Notes: generated from the sequence alone by a model not told the origin. A DNA stretch of 64,000 nt from Streptomyces sp. SM11 (GCF_002910905.1 NZ_NEUE01000216.1:1-64000), one strand, 5' to 3'. Shown: positions 16,444-26,255, counted from the stretch's first letter. A program made the numbers and translations.

Positions 16444-18408
16444 ATGAAACGCCCATCACTCCGCCGTACGCCCGGGGCCCGTGCCCCGCTCCTGCTGACG
16501 GTGCCCGCCCTGCTGGCCGTGGTCTTCCTGATGCTGCCGCTCGTCGGCATCCTGGTCCGCACCTCCTGGGGCGACCTCGGCGCCCACCTCACGGCCGAGG
16601 CCACCACCCGGGCGCTGCGGCTCTCCCTGCTGGTCTCGCTCTGGTCCCTCGGCCTCTCGCTCCTGCTCGGGGTGCCGCTGGCCTGGCTGCTGGCCCGGGT
16701 GCCGTTCCCCGGCAAGGCGTTCGTCCGCTCGCTGGTCCTGCTGCCGATGGTCCTGCCGCCCACGGTCGGCGGCGTCGCGCTGCTGCTGGCGTTCGGCCGG
16801 CGCGGGCTGCTCGGCCCGTGGCTGGAGGACACCTTCGGCATCACGCTCCCCTTCCACACCTCGGGGGCCGTGCTCGCGGCGACCTTCGTCGCGATGCCGT
16901 TCCTGGTCATCTCGCTGGAGGGCGCGCTCGGCGGGCTGCGTCCCCGGTACGAGGAGACCGCCGCGTCCCTCGGAGCCTCGCCGGTACGGGTGTTCCTCAC
17001 CGTGACGCTGCCGATGGTCGCCCCCGGGCTGATCGCCGGAGCCGCCCTGACCTGGGCGCGGGCACTCGGTGAGTTCGGCGCGACCATCACCTTCGCCGGG
17101 AACCTCCCCGGCACCACACAGACCCTGCCGCTCCAGGTGTATCTGCTGCTCCAGGACTCGCCGGAGGCCGCCACCTCCGTGTCACTGCTGCTTCTGGCCA
17201 TCGCGATGATCGTGCTCGTCGCGCTGCGCGGCCGCTGGACCGGCACCCCGGGCGCCCACCGGGGCCCCACGAGCCGTGCGGCGGCGGCCCGGCCGGAGGA
17301 CGACCCGCCGGGCACCGCGCCGGAAGCCCTCCCCGAGCCGCCCCCCGGCCTGCTGGAGAAGGCCCCCCGGGAACCCTGGCCGCTGCACGCCGACGTCACC
17401 GGCTTCACCCGGCTGACGCTCGACGCCCCGCCCGGCACCACCATCGCGGTGGTCGGCCCCAACGGCGCGGGCAAGACGACGCTCCTGCGGGCCCTCCTCG
17501 GCCTCACCCCCCGCGCCCACGCCCGACTGCGCCTGGGCGACATCGATGTGTCGGCGCTCCCCCCGCACCGCCGGGGCGTCGCCTGGGTGCCCCAGGACGG
17601 GGCGCTCTTCCCGCACCTGAGCGCCCTCACCAACACGGCGTACGGGCTCCGCGCCCACGGCGTGCCCCGCGCCGGGGCCCGGCGCGAGGCCCAGGGCTGG
17701 CTGGACCGGCTCGGGGTGGGCCACCTCGCCCACCGCAGACCCGCGCAGCTCTCCGGCGGCCAGGCCCAGCGGGTCGCCCTGGCCCGCGCGCTGGCCGCCC
17801 GCCCCCGCCTCCTGCTGCTGGACGAACCGCTCGCCGCCCTCGACCAGACCACCCGGGCCCGGGTGCGGCACACCCTGCGCGGGCACCTCGCGGACTTCGG
17901 CGGGGTCTGTCTGATCGTCACCCACGACCCGGTCGAGGCGGTCTCGCTGGCCGACCGGGTCCTGGTGCTGGAGGACGGCCGGGTCCTCCAGGACGAGCCG
18001 CCCGCCGAGGTCACCCGGCACCCGCGCTCGCCGTGGGTGGCCCGGATGCTGGGCCGCAACGCCTGGTCCGGGACCGCCACCGCCGACGGTCTGGCGCCGG
18101 CGGACGGCGGGCACCTCGTGGTCGCCGAGCCCCTCGCGGCGGGCACGGACGCCCTCGCGGTCATCGCTCCGGAAGCCGTCTCCGTACACCGGGAGCGGCC
18201 CACCGGCAGCCCGCGCAACGTCTGGCCCGGCACGGTCCGCGAGATTACCTCGGCCGGCAGCCGGCTACGGCTGCTGATCACCTCCGCCGAGGCCCCGGAC
18301 CTGGTCGCGGAGATCACCCCGCAGGCCGCCGCCGAGCTGGGCATCGCCGACGGGAGCGCCGTCTGGACCAGCGTGAAGGCCACCGAGGCGACGGTCGTCC
18401 CGCTCTGA
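16444..18408 (+). CDS. ModB-ModC fusion: molybdate ABC permease and ATPase
   Basis: One 654-residue chain combines both transporter halves. Residues 1-~265 form a six-helix permease with the EAA-type loop (EETAASLGASPVRVFLTVTLP). After a Pro-rich linker, residues ~315-545 are an ABC ATPase with Walker A GPNGAGKTT (~338), LSGGQAQRVALARAL (~436) and Walker B LLLLDEPLAALD (~458). The C-terminus carries a TOBE/MOP domain (GTVREITSAGSRLRLLI), which often gives feedback by molybdate. The fused format is common in Streptomyces. ATG at 16444 follows two MITE-like elements, so expression may need its own promoter or read-through from modA. Confidence 0.92.
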   Translation: MKRPSLRRTPGARAPLLLTVPALLAVVFLMLPLVGILVRTSWGDLGAHLTAEATTRALRLSLLVSLWSLGLSLLLGVPLAWLLARVPFPGKAFVRSLVLLPMVLPPTVGGVALLLAFGRRGLLGPWLEDTFGITLPFHTSGAVLAATFVAMPFLVISLEGALGGLRPRYEETAASLGASPVRVFLTVTLPMVAPGLIAGAALTWARALGEFGATITFAGNLPGTTQTLPLQVYLLLQDSPEAATSVSLLLLAIAMIVLVALRGRWTGTPGAHRGPTSRAAAARPEDDPPGTAPEALPEPPPGLLEKAPREPWPLHADVTGFTRLTLDAPPGTTIAVVGPNGAGKTTLLRALLGLTPRAHARLRLGDIDVSALPPHRRGVAWVPQDGALFPHLSALTNTAYGLRAHGVPRAGARREAQGWLDRLGVGHLAHRRPAQLSGGQAQRVALARALAARPRLLLLDEPLAALDQTTRARVRHTLRGHLADFGGVCLIVTHDPVEAVSLADRVLVLEDGRVLQDEPPAEVTRHPRSPWVARMLGRNAWSGTATADGLAPADGGHLVVAEPLAAGTDALAVIAPEAVSVHRERPTGSPRNVWPGTVREITSAGSRLRLLITSAEAPDLVAEITPQAAAELGIADGSAVWTSVKATEATVVPL

Positions 18409-18526
18409 GTCCAGGAACGGGGCCCGGGAGCGGGGTCCTCCGGGAACGGGGTCCGGCAGCGGCGTGGAACCATCGTCCGCTCCGGCTCGTACTTCTGTAC
18501 GTACGACGACCGAGAAACGGGGACCC

Positions 18527-18892
18527 ATGGCACTGTTCGGCAACGCCCACACGATCAAGCCCGCCACCGCCCAGCAGGACTACGCCCGGCTCCTCGGGCA
18601 GGGCGAGCAGGTGCACGCCGCGTTCCTGCTGATCCGCGACACGATCCTGTTCACGGACCGGCGGCTGGTCCTCGTCGACAAGCAGGGCATCACCGGCAAG
18701 AAGGTGGAGTACCACTCCGTCCCGTACCGCAGCATCACGCACTTCTCCGTGGAGACGGCCGGGACGTTCGACCTCGACGCCGAGCTGAAGATCTGGATCT
18801 CGGGCAACGCGACCCCGCTCCAGAAGACGTTCACCAAGGGCGTCGACATCTACGAGGTGCAGGCGATACTCACGCAGTTCGTCGCCCGGTAG
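18527..18892 (+). CDS. Small PH-domain (bPH) protein
   Basis: The 121-residue protein matches a bacterial PH-like domain: LIRDTILFTDRRLVLVDKQG, VEYHSVPYRSITHFSVETAG and a C-terminal helix (VYEVQAIL-like). Family members are cytosolic with unknown ligands. A single-gene unit; the stop lies 16 bp from the convergent amidase gene. Confidence 0.85.
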   Translation: MALFGNAHTIKPATAQQDYARLLGQGEQVHAAFLLIRDTILFTDRRLVLVDKQGITGKKVEYHSVPYRSITHFSVETAGTFDLDAELKIWISGNATPLQKTFTKGVDIYEVQAILTQFVAR

Positions 18893-18908
18893 CCACCCCC
18901 GGGACCGG

Positions 18909-19679
18909 TCAGAAGGACGGGCGCAGCCGGGCCGCCGCCGAGTGCCCGGGGGCGGCGGCGCGCAGCTTCGCGGCGCGCTCCCGCAGCTCGGGCAGCAGGC
19001 TGTAGAGCGCGTCGCCGGGGCAGCGGGTCTCGAAGCTGTCGCGGTGACCGGAGACGACGTGCAGCCGGGCCACCTGGCCCCGGTCGAAGCGGCTCTCGTC
19101 GTTCGTCGAGACCAGGTCGACCCTGCCCAGCGGATCCGCCCCGGGCCGCAGCTTCCAGGCGGTGAGCTTCACCAGCGCGTCCATCATCGGCTTCGGCACC
19201 TCGACTCCCGCGCCGAAGTTCCCGATCGCCGCGATGCCGACCGTGTCGGTGTTGAACCCCTTGGTGTGCGCGCCGAGCACCGAACGTCCGACACTGCCCG
19301 CGCGGCCCTCGTAGATGGTGCCGCAGCGGTCGACGAGGAAGTTGTAGCCGATGTCGTCCCAGCCGTCCTGCCGGATGTGGTCGCTCTGGACGGCCCGGAT
19401 CAGGGCCGGTGCGTCCGCGCAGTCGTAGTCGTTGGGGTTGCCGGTGTGGTGCACGAACACCGCCCGCGCCGCGCCCGTGTAGTGCGGCCCCTCCCGGACC
19501 AGGTCCTCGTCCGCGTGCCATTCGCGGCGGCTGACGACGGCCGGCTGCGGCAGTCCGCGCGGCGGGCGGGGCCCGGTGGCCAGCTCCTTCCGGGTCCCGT
19601 GGAACGCCGGGCCGTCCCCGAACACCAGGAGGGCCAGGGGCAGGGCCAGAACGCCCAGGACGAATCGGCGGGACCACAT
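18909..19679 (-). CDS. Secreted PGRP / N-acetylmuramoyl-L-alanine amidase family protein
   Basis: The 256-residue protein starts with a signal peptide (MWSRRFVLGVLALPLALLVF). The mature part is a type 2 amidase/PGRP domain: VSRREWHADEDL, AVFVHHTGNPNDY with a zinc-ligand His, DDIGYNFLVDRCGTIYEGR, and VSGHRDSFETRCPG with the second His and the Cys ligand. It should cleave the amide bond between muramic acid and peptide stems. ATG 19679 is preceded by GGTGGAG. Two tandem 19-bp sites lie upstream in the divergent region. Confidence 0.88.
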   Translation of the reverse strand: MWSRRFVLGVLALPLALLVFGDGPAFHGTRKELATGPRPPRGLPQPAVVSRREWHADEDLVREGPHYTGAARAVFVHHTGNPNDYDCADAPALIRAVQSDHIRQDGWDDIGYNFLVDRCGTIYEGRAGSVGRSVLGAHTKGFNTDTVGIAAIGNFGAGVEVPKPMMDALVKLTAWKLRPGADPLGRVDLVSTNDESRFDRGQVARLHVVSGHRDSFETRCPGDALYSLLPELRERAAKLRAAAPGHSAAARLRPSF

Positions 19680-19801
19680 GGACTCCACCCTGCGCCCCTG
19701 CCTCCGCCTTCGCAGAGGACCGGGCCGATCGGGTGACGCCCGCAGGCCCTCCACCGACAGGGGCGGTTCGCCCGCGATGCACGTATCGCCGGGTCTCCTT
19801 G

Positions 19802-19840
19802 CGATGAGATCCGGATCATCACGATGAGATCCGGATCATC
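19802..19840. promoter_or_regulatory. Tandem direct repeat, possible operator pair
   Basis: CGATGAGATCCGGATCATC occurs twice with exact identity at 19802-19820 and 19822-19840, a 20-bp period (two helical turns). Each copy contains the palindrome GATCCGGATC. It lies between the divergent amidase and the small membrane protein. Confidence 0.5.
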
Positions 19841-19937
19841 GCCCGCTCCCGGCGGGGATGCCCGGCGGAGCGAGGGAGCATGGCCCACGACCGTGTGCCG
19901 GACCAACCGGATGCCGGCCTCAAGCCGACCCCGGGCG

Positions 19938-20171
19938 ATGGGCCTCTGGGCGGGCTGGCTGGGCGGCTGGGCGGTCACCATGACCGGGGTCCTGGTGGTG
20001 GGCTCGCTGGCCGATGTGGCGGTGAGCTTCACGCTGCTGGCGGTGGGCCTGGACGGCTGGGTCGACAACGACTTCGTGCGCCAGCTGCTCACCGTGCTGC
20101 TGATCATCGTGATGACCGGGCTCTGCGTCCTGTGCGTCCTGTGCGTCCCCATGGAGGAGGGCACGCTCTAG
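19938..20171 (+). CDS. Small hypothetical membrane protein
   Basis: From ATG 19938 a 77-residue product can be read with two hydrophobic stretches (GWLGGWAVTMTGVLVVG and LLTVLLIIVMTGLCVLCVLC). The same frame extends upstream to 19824, but that part is Arg/Pro-rich and unlike a protein N-terminus. The C-terminus is partly encoded by a 9-bp repeat (TGCGTCCTG), so its end may be recent. Not recognised; coding status is moderate. Confidence 0.4.
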   Translation: MGLWAGWLGGWAVTMTGVLVVGSLADVAVSFTLLAVGLDGWVDNDFVRQLLTVLLIIVMTGLCVLCVLCVPMEEGTL

Positions 20172-20215
20172 ATGTGTGAGATGTGTGAGATGTGTGAGAT
20201 GTGCGAGATGTGCGG
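20124..20215. repeat. Two adjacent 9-bp tandem repeat tracts
   Basis: TGCGTCCTG is repeated about three times at 20124-20149, and GATGTGTGA-type units occur five times at 20171-20215 (the last two GATGTGCGA and GATGTGCGG). The second tract lies between the convergent ends of the small membrane protein and the antiporter gene. Confidence 0.85.
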
Positions 20216-20234
20216 ATCGGGCACGCGCGGGACC

Positions 20235-21461
20235 TCACCACGCCTCGCCGCCCTCCGCCGTGCGGCCCGGAACGGCCTTGCCCCCGCCGTCCTCCTCCTG
20301 GCGCAGCAGGCGGAACGCCAGCAGGGGGAACACCAGCACCGACACCATCGCGGCGGCGACCAGGGCGGCGGCCTCGCCCGCCCCGATCACCCTCTCCTCC
20401 AGGCCGATCGCGGTGATCGCGACCACCAGTGGCAGACAGGTGGACGCGAACAGGCCGAGCGCGGAACGCGGACCGCGCCCGGTCAGGTCGCGCGGGGCCA
20501 GCAGATACGCCGGAACCCCGCGCACCAGCAGGAACAGCAGCAGGAAGACCGGCAGGAGCAGCAGCGGACGCCCGCCGTCCAGGAGCGCCGCGAGGTCGAA
20601 GTCGATGCCCGTGACGATGTAGAAGAACGGCACGAGGAAGCCGAAGCCGATCGCCTCGACCCGCTCCAGGATCTCCCCGCTGCGCTCGGGTACCGCCCCC
20701 TGGAGGACGAGGCGGGTCAGCATCCCCGCGGCGAACGCGCCGAGCAGCGTGTCCAGGCCGAAGACATGGGCGAGCCCCAGCATCCCGGCCAGCAGCAGCA
20801 TCACGAAGCGGACGGCGAACTGGCCGCTGCTGTGCAGGGTCATGGCGATGATGTGGGCGAACCACGGCGGCCGGGGCCGCATCGCCCAGAACACCGCGCC
20901 CGCCGTGACGACGGCGAACACGGCCAGCACCACGCCCGCAGCACCGGGGCTGCGGCCGCTGAACAGCAGGGCCATCGCGATGATCGGGCCGAACTCGCCG
21001 ACCGAGCCGAACGCCATCACCACCGACCCGAACCGCCCCTCCAGCCGCCCCGAGTCCCGCAGGATCGGCAGCACCGCGCCCAGCGCGGTGCTGGTCAGCG
21101 CGGTGCCGATGACCAGGCTCTTCGCCAGGTCCGCCCCACTGAGCAGCAGGGCGACACCGAGTCCGGCGGCGAACGAGAGAACCCAGGCCCCGCCGGCCCG
21201 GCGCAGGGTGGAGCCGCGGACCTCGGCGAACCGGATCTCGTACCCCGCCAGGAAGATCAGCATCGAGAGCCCGAGGTCGGACAGCGTGTCGATGACCTGG
21301 TCGTGGTGGGCCCAGCCGAGCACATCGGGCCCGACCAGGACCCCGAGCACGATCTCGAAGATGACGACGGGGACGGGCAGCCACCGCCCGGTCGCGTAAC
21401 CGAGCAGCGGGGCGAGAACCGCCAGGGCCATGATCAGGACAAGGGTCCCCGGGTACTCCAT
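20235..21461 (-). CDS. Kef/NhaP-type monovalent cation:proton antiporter (CPA2)
   Basis: The 408-residue protein has 11-12 transmembrane segments and CPA2 antiporter signatures (IFEIVLGVLVGPDVLG, LGLSMLIFLAGYEI, ALTSTALGAVLPIL). It likely exchanges Na+ or K+ for protons across the membrane. It lacks the C-terminal TrkA domains of KefB/C and ends in a short hydrophilic tail (LLRQEEDGGGKAVPGRTA). ATG 21461 opens the conserved first helix. Confidence 0.88.
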   Translation of the reverse strand: MEYPGTLVLIMALAVLAPLLGYATGRWLPVPVVIFEIVLGVLVGPDVLGWAHHDQVIDTLSDLGLSMLIFLAGYEIRFAEVRGSTLRRAGGAWVLSFAAGLGVALLLSGADLAKSLVIGTALTSTALGAVLPILRDSGRLEGRFGSVVMAFGSVGEFGPIIAMALLFSGRSPGAAGVVLAVFAVVTAGAVFWAMRPRPPWFAHIIAMTLHSSGQFAVRFVMLLLAGMLGLAHVFGLDTLLGAFAAGMLTRLVLQGAVPERSGEILERVEAIGFGFLVPFFYIVTGIDFDLAALLDGGRPLLLLPVFLLLFLLVRGVPAYLLAPRDLTGRGPRSALGLFASTCLPLVVAITAIGLEERVIGAGEAAALVAAAMVSVLVFPLLAFRLLRQEEDGGGKAVPGRTAEGGEAW

Positions 21462-21549
21462 CGCTCGTGTATAGCAAGGAAAACCACCGAATCATCCGCT
21501 ATGACACTCTCTGTACCCTCTGTGCTCTCCGCACCCTCCGGGCCGCCGG

Positions 21550-21845
21550 TCAGTTCGGGCAGTGGGTGTCCCGGGCGGGCCGCCGCCCGGTTACCAGGAA
21601 GTCGCTGACCGCCCGGTCTCCGCGGGCGTTGCCGTTGCCCAGACACATCCCGTGCCCGCCCTGCTCCACGGTCACTATCCTGGCCCGCTCGCCGAGCGCC
21701 GCCCGCATCTTCCGGCCCCGGCCAACGGGGTGGCCGGGTCGCGCAGGCTCTGGATCATCAGGACGTTCGAGGGGCCCTCGTCGGTGATCCGGGTGGGCCG
21801 AGGGGGTTTCCGGCCCTGCTCCACCGGACGCCCTCTCAGCTCCTC
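21550..21845 (-). pseudogene. Alpha/beta hydrolase (TAP-like C-terminal) remnant
   Basis: Two frames together give the end of a secreted tripeptidyl-aminopeptidase-like hydrolase: PTRITDEGPSNVLMIQSLRD then PATPLAGAGR in one, and KMRAALGERARIVTVEQGGH then AVSDFLVTGRRPARDTHC in the other, with a shift near 21715. The catalytic His of the GGHG motif is present, but the nucleophile and N-terminal two thirds are gone. The rest of 21462-22069 holds only GC-rich filler with CCCCCGG-type repeats. Confidence 0.6.
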
Positions 21846-22069
21846 GGTGGACCGGGGTGGGGACATCCCCCGGTCCCCCTGGACCATCCCCCGGGCGGAC
21901 CTCGCGCCGCCCCTGGATCGTCCCCCGGGCCGCGCCCGTCACCCGTTCCCCCGCACCGGCGTGCCGGGCGGCGGCCGGAGCCGTTGAATGCAGAGTCCGA
22001 GGCGTCCCTGCAGAAAGCCGGGGCCGGGGAGCGAATCGCCGGGAACGAGGCGGAAGGCAGGAGACCCGC

Positions 22070-24331
22070 ATGTCGTCGTCACAGGCCCGCACCGACCGGG
22101 TGGCCGTCCCGCGCCGACGGGGCGCACTGCGGCGCACCGGCGAGTGGTGCGCCCGGCACTTCGTGACCGTCCTGGTCCTGTGGGTGGCCGCGCTCGCCGG
22201 GCTCCAGGTCCTCCAGCACGCGTACGGCGGCGACTACTCCGACGACTTCTCGCTGCCCGGCACCCAGTCCCAGGACGGCCTCGACGTCCTGAAGGCGCAC
22301 GCGCCGCAGGCGGGTGGCTACAGCGCCCAAGTGGTGCTGCACGACCCCGACAAGCCGCTCACCTCGCTCTCCGACCAGGTCGCCACGGCCGTCGCCGACC
22401 TCCAGAAGCTCCCGGACGTGCTGTCCGCGCAGAACCCGCTGCCGCCGTCCGGCTCCCCCCCGCCGCCCGACCCGAACACCGGCCCGCTCTCCACGGACCA
22501 GAAGACCGCCTACATCACCGTCCGCTTCAGCGCCCAGCCCTCCACCTTCGATCCGTCCTACCTGGACGGGGTCGACCAGGCGGTGCAGCCGCTGCGTTCG
22601 GCGGGAGCGAGCGTGGAATACGGCGGATCGCTCGGCGAGCTGGCCCGGCCCGAGCCGAGCGACCGCACCAGCGAGGCGATCGGCTTCGGGGTGGCGATCG
22701 TGGTCCTGCTGATCGGCTTCGGCAGTCTGCTGGCCGCCCTGCTGCCGCTGGTCACCGCGCTGATCTGCGCCCTGTGCGGGCTCGCGCTGCTGGGCCTGCT
22801 GGCCGCCGCCACGACCTTCGCGACCGTGTCCCCGACGCTCGCCACGATGATCGGCATCGGCGTCGGCATCGACTACGCCCTCTTCCTGGTCACCCGGCAC
22901 CGGCAGAACCTGGTCGACGGTCAGGACCCGGTGACCGCCGCCGGGCACGCCGCCGCCACCAGCGGGCACGCCGTACTGCTCTCCGGCTGCACGGTGATCA
23001 TCGCGCTGTCGGGCCTGTGGGTCTCCGGGATCGGGTTCATCGGCAAGCTCGGCCTGGCCGCAGCGGTCACCGTCGTCACCGCGGTGTTCGGCGCCCTCAC
23101 CCTTGTACCGGCGGTCCTCGGTCTCATCGGCCGTCGCATCGATCGGGTGCGGGTACGGAAACCGGTGGCCGAGACCGTACCGGCCCCCGAGGGTGCGGAG
23201 CCCGGCGGCTGGCACCGGTACGCGCAGCGGGTGGAGCGGCGGCCCTGGTGGTTCCTGGCCGGCGGGGTGACGGTGCTGGCCGTCCTGTCCTTCCCCCTCC
23301 TCTTCATCCAGCTCGGCCACATCGGCGACGGGGCCGACCCGAAGTCGTTCACCGACCGGCGCGCCTTCGACCTGATGTCCACCGCCTTCGGCCCTGGCTC
23401 CAACGGCCCGCTGACCCTGGTCATCGACCAGAGCAAGGTGCCCTCGTCCGAGCGTTCCGCCCTCGCCGACCAGGCACAGAAGGCGCTGACCGGGGTGCCT
23501 GACGCGGCCGCGATCACTCCGCTCACCGCCACCTCGGACGGCGATGTGCTGACCGCTACCGCCTATTCGGTGGCCGCCCCGCAGGACGAGCGGACCACCT
23601 CTCTGACGAACCGGCTCACCGACGACGTCCTGCCCCAAGCGGTCTCGGGTACCGACGCGAGCACCTACGTCACCGGCACGACGGCCGCCCAGGTCGACTT
23701 CCTGGACATCGTCTCCAGCAGGCTGCCGCTGATCATCGCGGTCGTGGTGTGCCTGGCGTTCCTGGTGATCCTGGCCGTCTTCCGGGGGCTGCTCGTCGCG
23801 GTGAAGGCGGCTGTGCTCAACGTCCTGTCGATCGCCGCCTCGTACGGGGTCGTGGTGGCCGTCTTCCAGTGGGGCTGGGGCGGCCCGGCACTGGGAGTGT
23901 CGGGAGACGTGCCGATCGAGAGCTACGTCCCGATGATGATGTTCGCGATCGTCTTCGGTCTGAGCATGGACTACGAGATCTTCCTGCTCTCCCGCATCCA
24001 CGAGACCTGGGTGCGCACCGGGGATGCGCGGGCGAGCGTGGCGCACGCTCTGGAGATCACCGCGCGGGTCATCACCTGCGCGGCGCTGATCATGGTGAGC
24101 GTCTTCGCCGCGTTCGTCATCAGCGACAACATCGTGGTGAAGATGCTGGGCCTGGGGCTGGCCGCCAGCGTGCTCATCGACGCCACCGTCGTACGGCTGC
24201 TGCTGGTCCCGGCGGTGATGACCCTGCTGGGCCGGGCCGCCTGGTGGATCCCGGGCCCACTGGACCGGATCTTGCCGCACCTGGACGCCGAGGGGAGCGC
24301 GGAGCCGCCCACACGGGCCAGGCGGGAGTGA
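22070..24331 (+). CDS. MMPL-family (RND superfamily) membrane transporter
   Basis: The 753-residue protein has the MMPL layout: one N-terminal helix, a large extracytoplasmic loop (residues ~45-200), six helices including the signature GIGVGIDYALFLVTRHRQNL, a second loop (~430-540) and six more helices with FGLSMDYEIFLLSRIHE. The two GxxxDY motifs carry the proton-relay Asp residues. Relatives export lipids or antibiotics. GGAAGGCAGGAG precedes ATG 22070. No cognate regulator is adjacent. Confidence 0.9.
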   Translation: MSSSQARTDRVAVPRRRGALRRTGEWCARHFVTVLVLWVAALAGLQVLQHAYGGDYSDDFSLPGTQSQDGLDVLKAHAPQAGGYSAQVVLHDPDKPLTSLSDQVATAVADLQKLPDVLSAQNPLPPSGSPPPPDPNTGPLSTDQKTAYITVRFSAQPSTFDPSYLDGVDQAVQPLRSAGASVEYGGSLGELARPEPSDRTSEAIGFGVAIVVLLIGFGSLLAALLPLVTALICALCGLALLGLLAAATTFATVSPTLATMIGIGVGIDYALFLVTRHRQNLVDGQDPVTAAGHAAATSGHAVLLSGCTVIIALSGLWVSGIGFIGKLGLAAAVTVVTAVFGALTLVPAVLGLIGRRIDRVRVRKPVAETVPAPEGAEPGGWHRYAQRVERRPWWFLAGGVTVLAVLSFPLLFIQLGHIGDGADPKSFTDRRAFDLMSTAFGPGSNGPLTLVIDQSKVPSSERSALADQAQKALTGVPDAAAITPLTATSDGDVLTATAYSVAAPQDERTTSLTNRLTDDVLPQAVSGTDASTYVTGTTAAQVDFLDIVSSRLPLIIAVVVCLAFLVILAVFRGLLVAVKAAVLNVLSIAASYGVVVAVFQWGWGGPALGVSGDVPIESYVPMMMFAIVFGLSMDYEIFLLSRIHETWVRTGDARASVAHALEITARVITCAALIMVSVFAAFVISDNIVVKMLGLGLAASVLIDATVVRLLLVPAVMTLLGRAAWWIPGPLDRILPHLDAEGSAEPPTRARRE

Positions 24332-24381
24332 CGAAGGACACATCAAGAAGAGGGAACGCCTCCACGCCCTAGGGTGTCAGG

Positions 24382-25469
24382 ATGCCTTCCCCCCTCACCT
24401 CCGAGCAGCCGCGCCCCACCGCCGCCGCCGGTGCCCCGGAGACCGGAAAGCCACCGTCCGACGGCCGGGACCACTTCTTCGACAACGCGAAGTACCTGGC
24501 GATCGTACTGGTGGCGATCGGACACGCGTGGGAGCCGCTGCCCCGGGCCGCCTCGTGGAAGCCGCGTACACCTTCATCTACACGTTCCACATGCCGGTGT
24601 TCATCCTGATCGCCGGCTACTTCTCACGGAACTTCGAACTGCGGCCGGACCGGGTGTGGAAGCTGGTCACCAGCCTGCTGGTGCCGTACATCCTGTTCGA
24701 GACCCTCTACACGCTCTTCGAGCGGGCGGTGGACAAGCCGGGCTACTCGCTCTCCCTGCTGGAGCCCTACTGGCTGCTGTGGTTCCTGCCCGCCCTGTTC
24801 CTCTGGCGGCTGTCCACCCCGCTGTGGCAGACCGTGCGCTTCCCGGTGCTGGCCTCCCTCGCCATCGCCGCGCTGGCGACGGTGTCACCGGCCGCCGACG
24901 GGAGCCTTCCGGTCCAGCGCGCCCTGCAGTTCCTGCCGTTCTACGTGCTCGGCCTGCGGCTGCGCTCCGAGCACTTCGCGGCCCTCCGCTCCACCTGGGT
25001 ACGGGTCGTCTCGGTACCGGTGTTCGCGGCCGGGATGCTGCTGGCGTACTGGCTGGTGCCCCGGACCTCGACCTCGTGGTTCTTCCGGAAGAACAGCGCC
25101 CAGCGGATGGACACCGCCGACTGGACGGGCCCGACCGTCACCCTTCTGCTGTTCGTGGCCGCGATCGTGCTGGGCGCGTGCTTCCTCGCCTGGGTGCCCA
25201 GGGGCCGCAACTGGATGACCTCACTCGGCATCTGCACGCTGTACGGGTATCTGCTGCACGGCTTCGTCGTCCGGGGCCTGAAGTACGGCGGCTTCTACGA
25301 AGACCCGTTCTTCGACACCACGATGGGCACGGTCGCCGTCACCCTGGGCGCGGTCGTCATCATGACCCTGCTGTGCACGCCCCCGGTCCGGCGGCTGCTG
25401 CGCCCGCTGGTGGAACCGCGCATGGCGTGGGCCCGGCAGAAACCGCCGCCGGCCGCCCCGACGCCCTGA
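24382..25469 (+). pseudogene. Acyltransferase-3 family membrane protein with frameshift
   Basis: The N-terminus (ATG 24382) reads DHFFDNAKYLAIVLVAIGHA, the start of an acyltransferase-3/OpgC-like protein. The rest, AAYTFIYTFHMPVFILIAGY to the stop at 25469, lies in a different frame and contains about nine membrane helices. Joining them needs one extra base in the CCCCGGG stretch at 24541-24547. Intact, it would be ~363 residues and transfer acyl groups to an envelope carbohydrate. Either a recent null allele or a sequencing error. Confidence 0.75.
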
Positions 25470-25499
25470 GGGCGGAACAGCCGGGCGGCGGGGGAGGGT

Positions 25500-25703
25500 T
25501 CAGTGATCCACGACGACCGTCCGGCCGAGGACCGCGACGTGTTCCAGGACGTCCTCCAGCGGATCGTCGATCTGGCCCGTCGCGATCAGGGCCACCTGCG
25601 GGCCGTTGTGGGCGTCGGTGTGCGTCTCGTCGGCGTGAGCGACGGTGGCGGGCAGCACGGACGCCACCACGGTCGTGGCCAACGCGGTCAGCTTCCTGTT
25701 CAT
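25500..25703 (-). CDS. Small secreted protein of unknown function
   Basis: The 67-residue product has a clear signal peptide (MNRKLTALATTVVASVLPAT, cleavage likely after VAHA) and a mature part of about 42 residues (QVALIATGQIDDPLEDVLEH). It has no Cys. Similar small secreted proteins occur in Streptomyces, but none has a known role that I can name. The start could also be the ATG at 25715, four codons upstream. Confidence 0.65.
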   Translation of the reverse strand: MNRKLTALATTVVASVLPATVAHADETHTDAHNGPQVALIATGQIDDPLEDVLEHVAVLGRTVVVDH

Positions 25704-25766
25704 GGTGCCGATCATGGCACGCCCCGCGACGCCCGAAGTCGGCGTCGCGGGGTGCGGAAGCGGGTC

Positions 25767-26129
25767 TCAGACCCCGTCGGCCCGGGGGGCGGACACCGCT
25801 CCGGGAGCCTCGGCCCGTGCCTCGGCCGGAGTGCCCAGCAGCGCGGATGCCGTCTCCAGCGGGGTGCGGGCGGGGGCCGGCGCGGGCACGGCCGACTCGG
25901 CGGTACGGCAGGTGAATCCGAGCTTGGACAGCGCCCGGACGACCTCGGCGGAGCTGAAGTCGCGGCGGTCCTGCCGGGTGATCACTTCACCCACCTGCTT
26001 GACGGGGTAGACCCGGCGGCTGATGACCACCGCGTCGCCCGTGACGGGTTCGGGCTTGATGCCCTTCATCGAGTCCTCCACCTCGTTCTTGAACAGATCG
26101 AAGGGGAAGCGGGCGATGACACAGCGCAT
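25767..26129 (-). CDS. Conserved hypothetical protein next to the DEAD-box helicase
   Basis: A 120-residue protein opening MRCVIARFPFDLFKNEVEDS and containing MKGIKPEPVTGDAVVISRRV and DFSSAEVVRALSKLGFTC, followed by an Ala/Pro-rich tail. The conserved N-terminal block looks like a small RNA- or protein-binding unit, but I do not recognise the family. It lies 126 bp downstream of the helicase on the same strand and may be co-transcribed with it. Confidence 0.7.
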   Translation of the reverse strand: MRCVIARFPFDLFKNEVEDSMKGIKPEPVTGDAVVISRRVYPVKQVGEVITRQDRRDFSSAEVVRALSKLGFTCRTAESAVPAPAPARTPLETASALLGTPAEARAEAPGAVSAPRADGV

Positions 26130-26255
26130 GGTTCCTCAACAGGGGTCGAGTGCGGAGGGGGCGTACGGGAGCCCCGAGCGGGATGCTCGGTGCACGCACC
26201 GGGAGGATCGCCGGGCGTACGGGGCGGCCGGCGGCGCACCGCCGGCCGCACGGGA

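Noticed and set aside
20172..21608. 478-codon + strand frame at the antiporter
   Set aside because: Gln/Arg/Asp-rich nonsense composition, antisense to a well-defined 12-helix antiporter.
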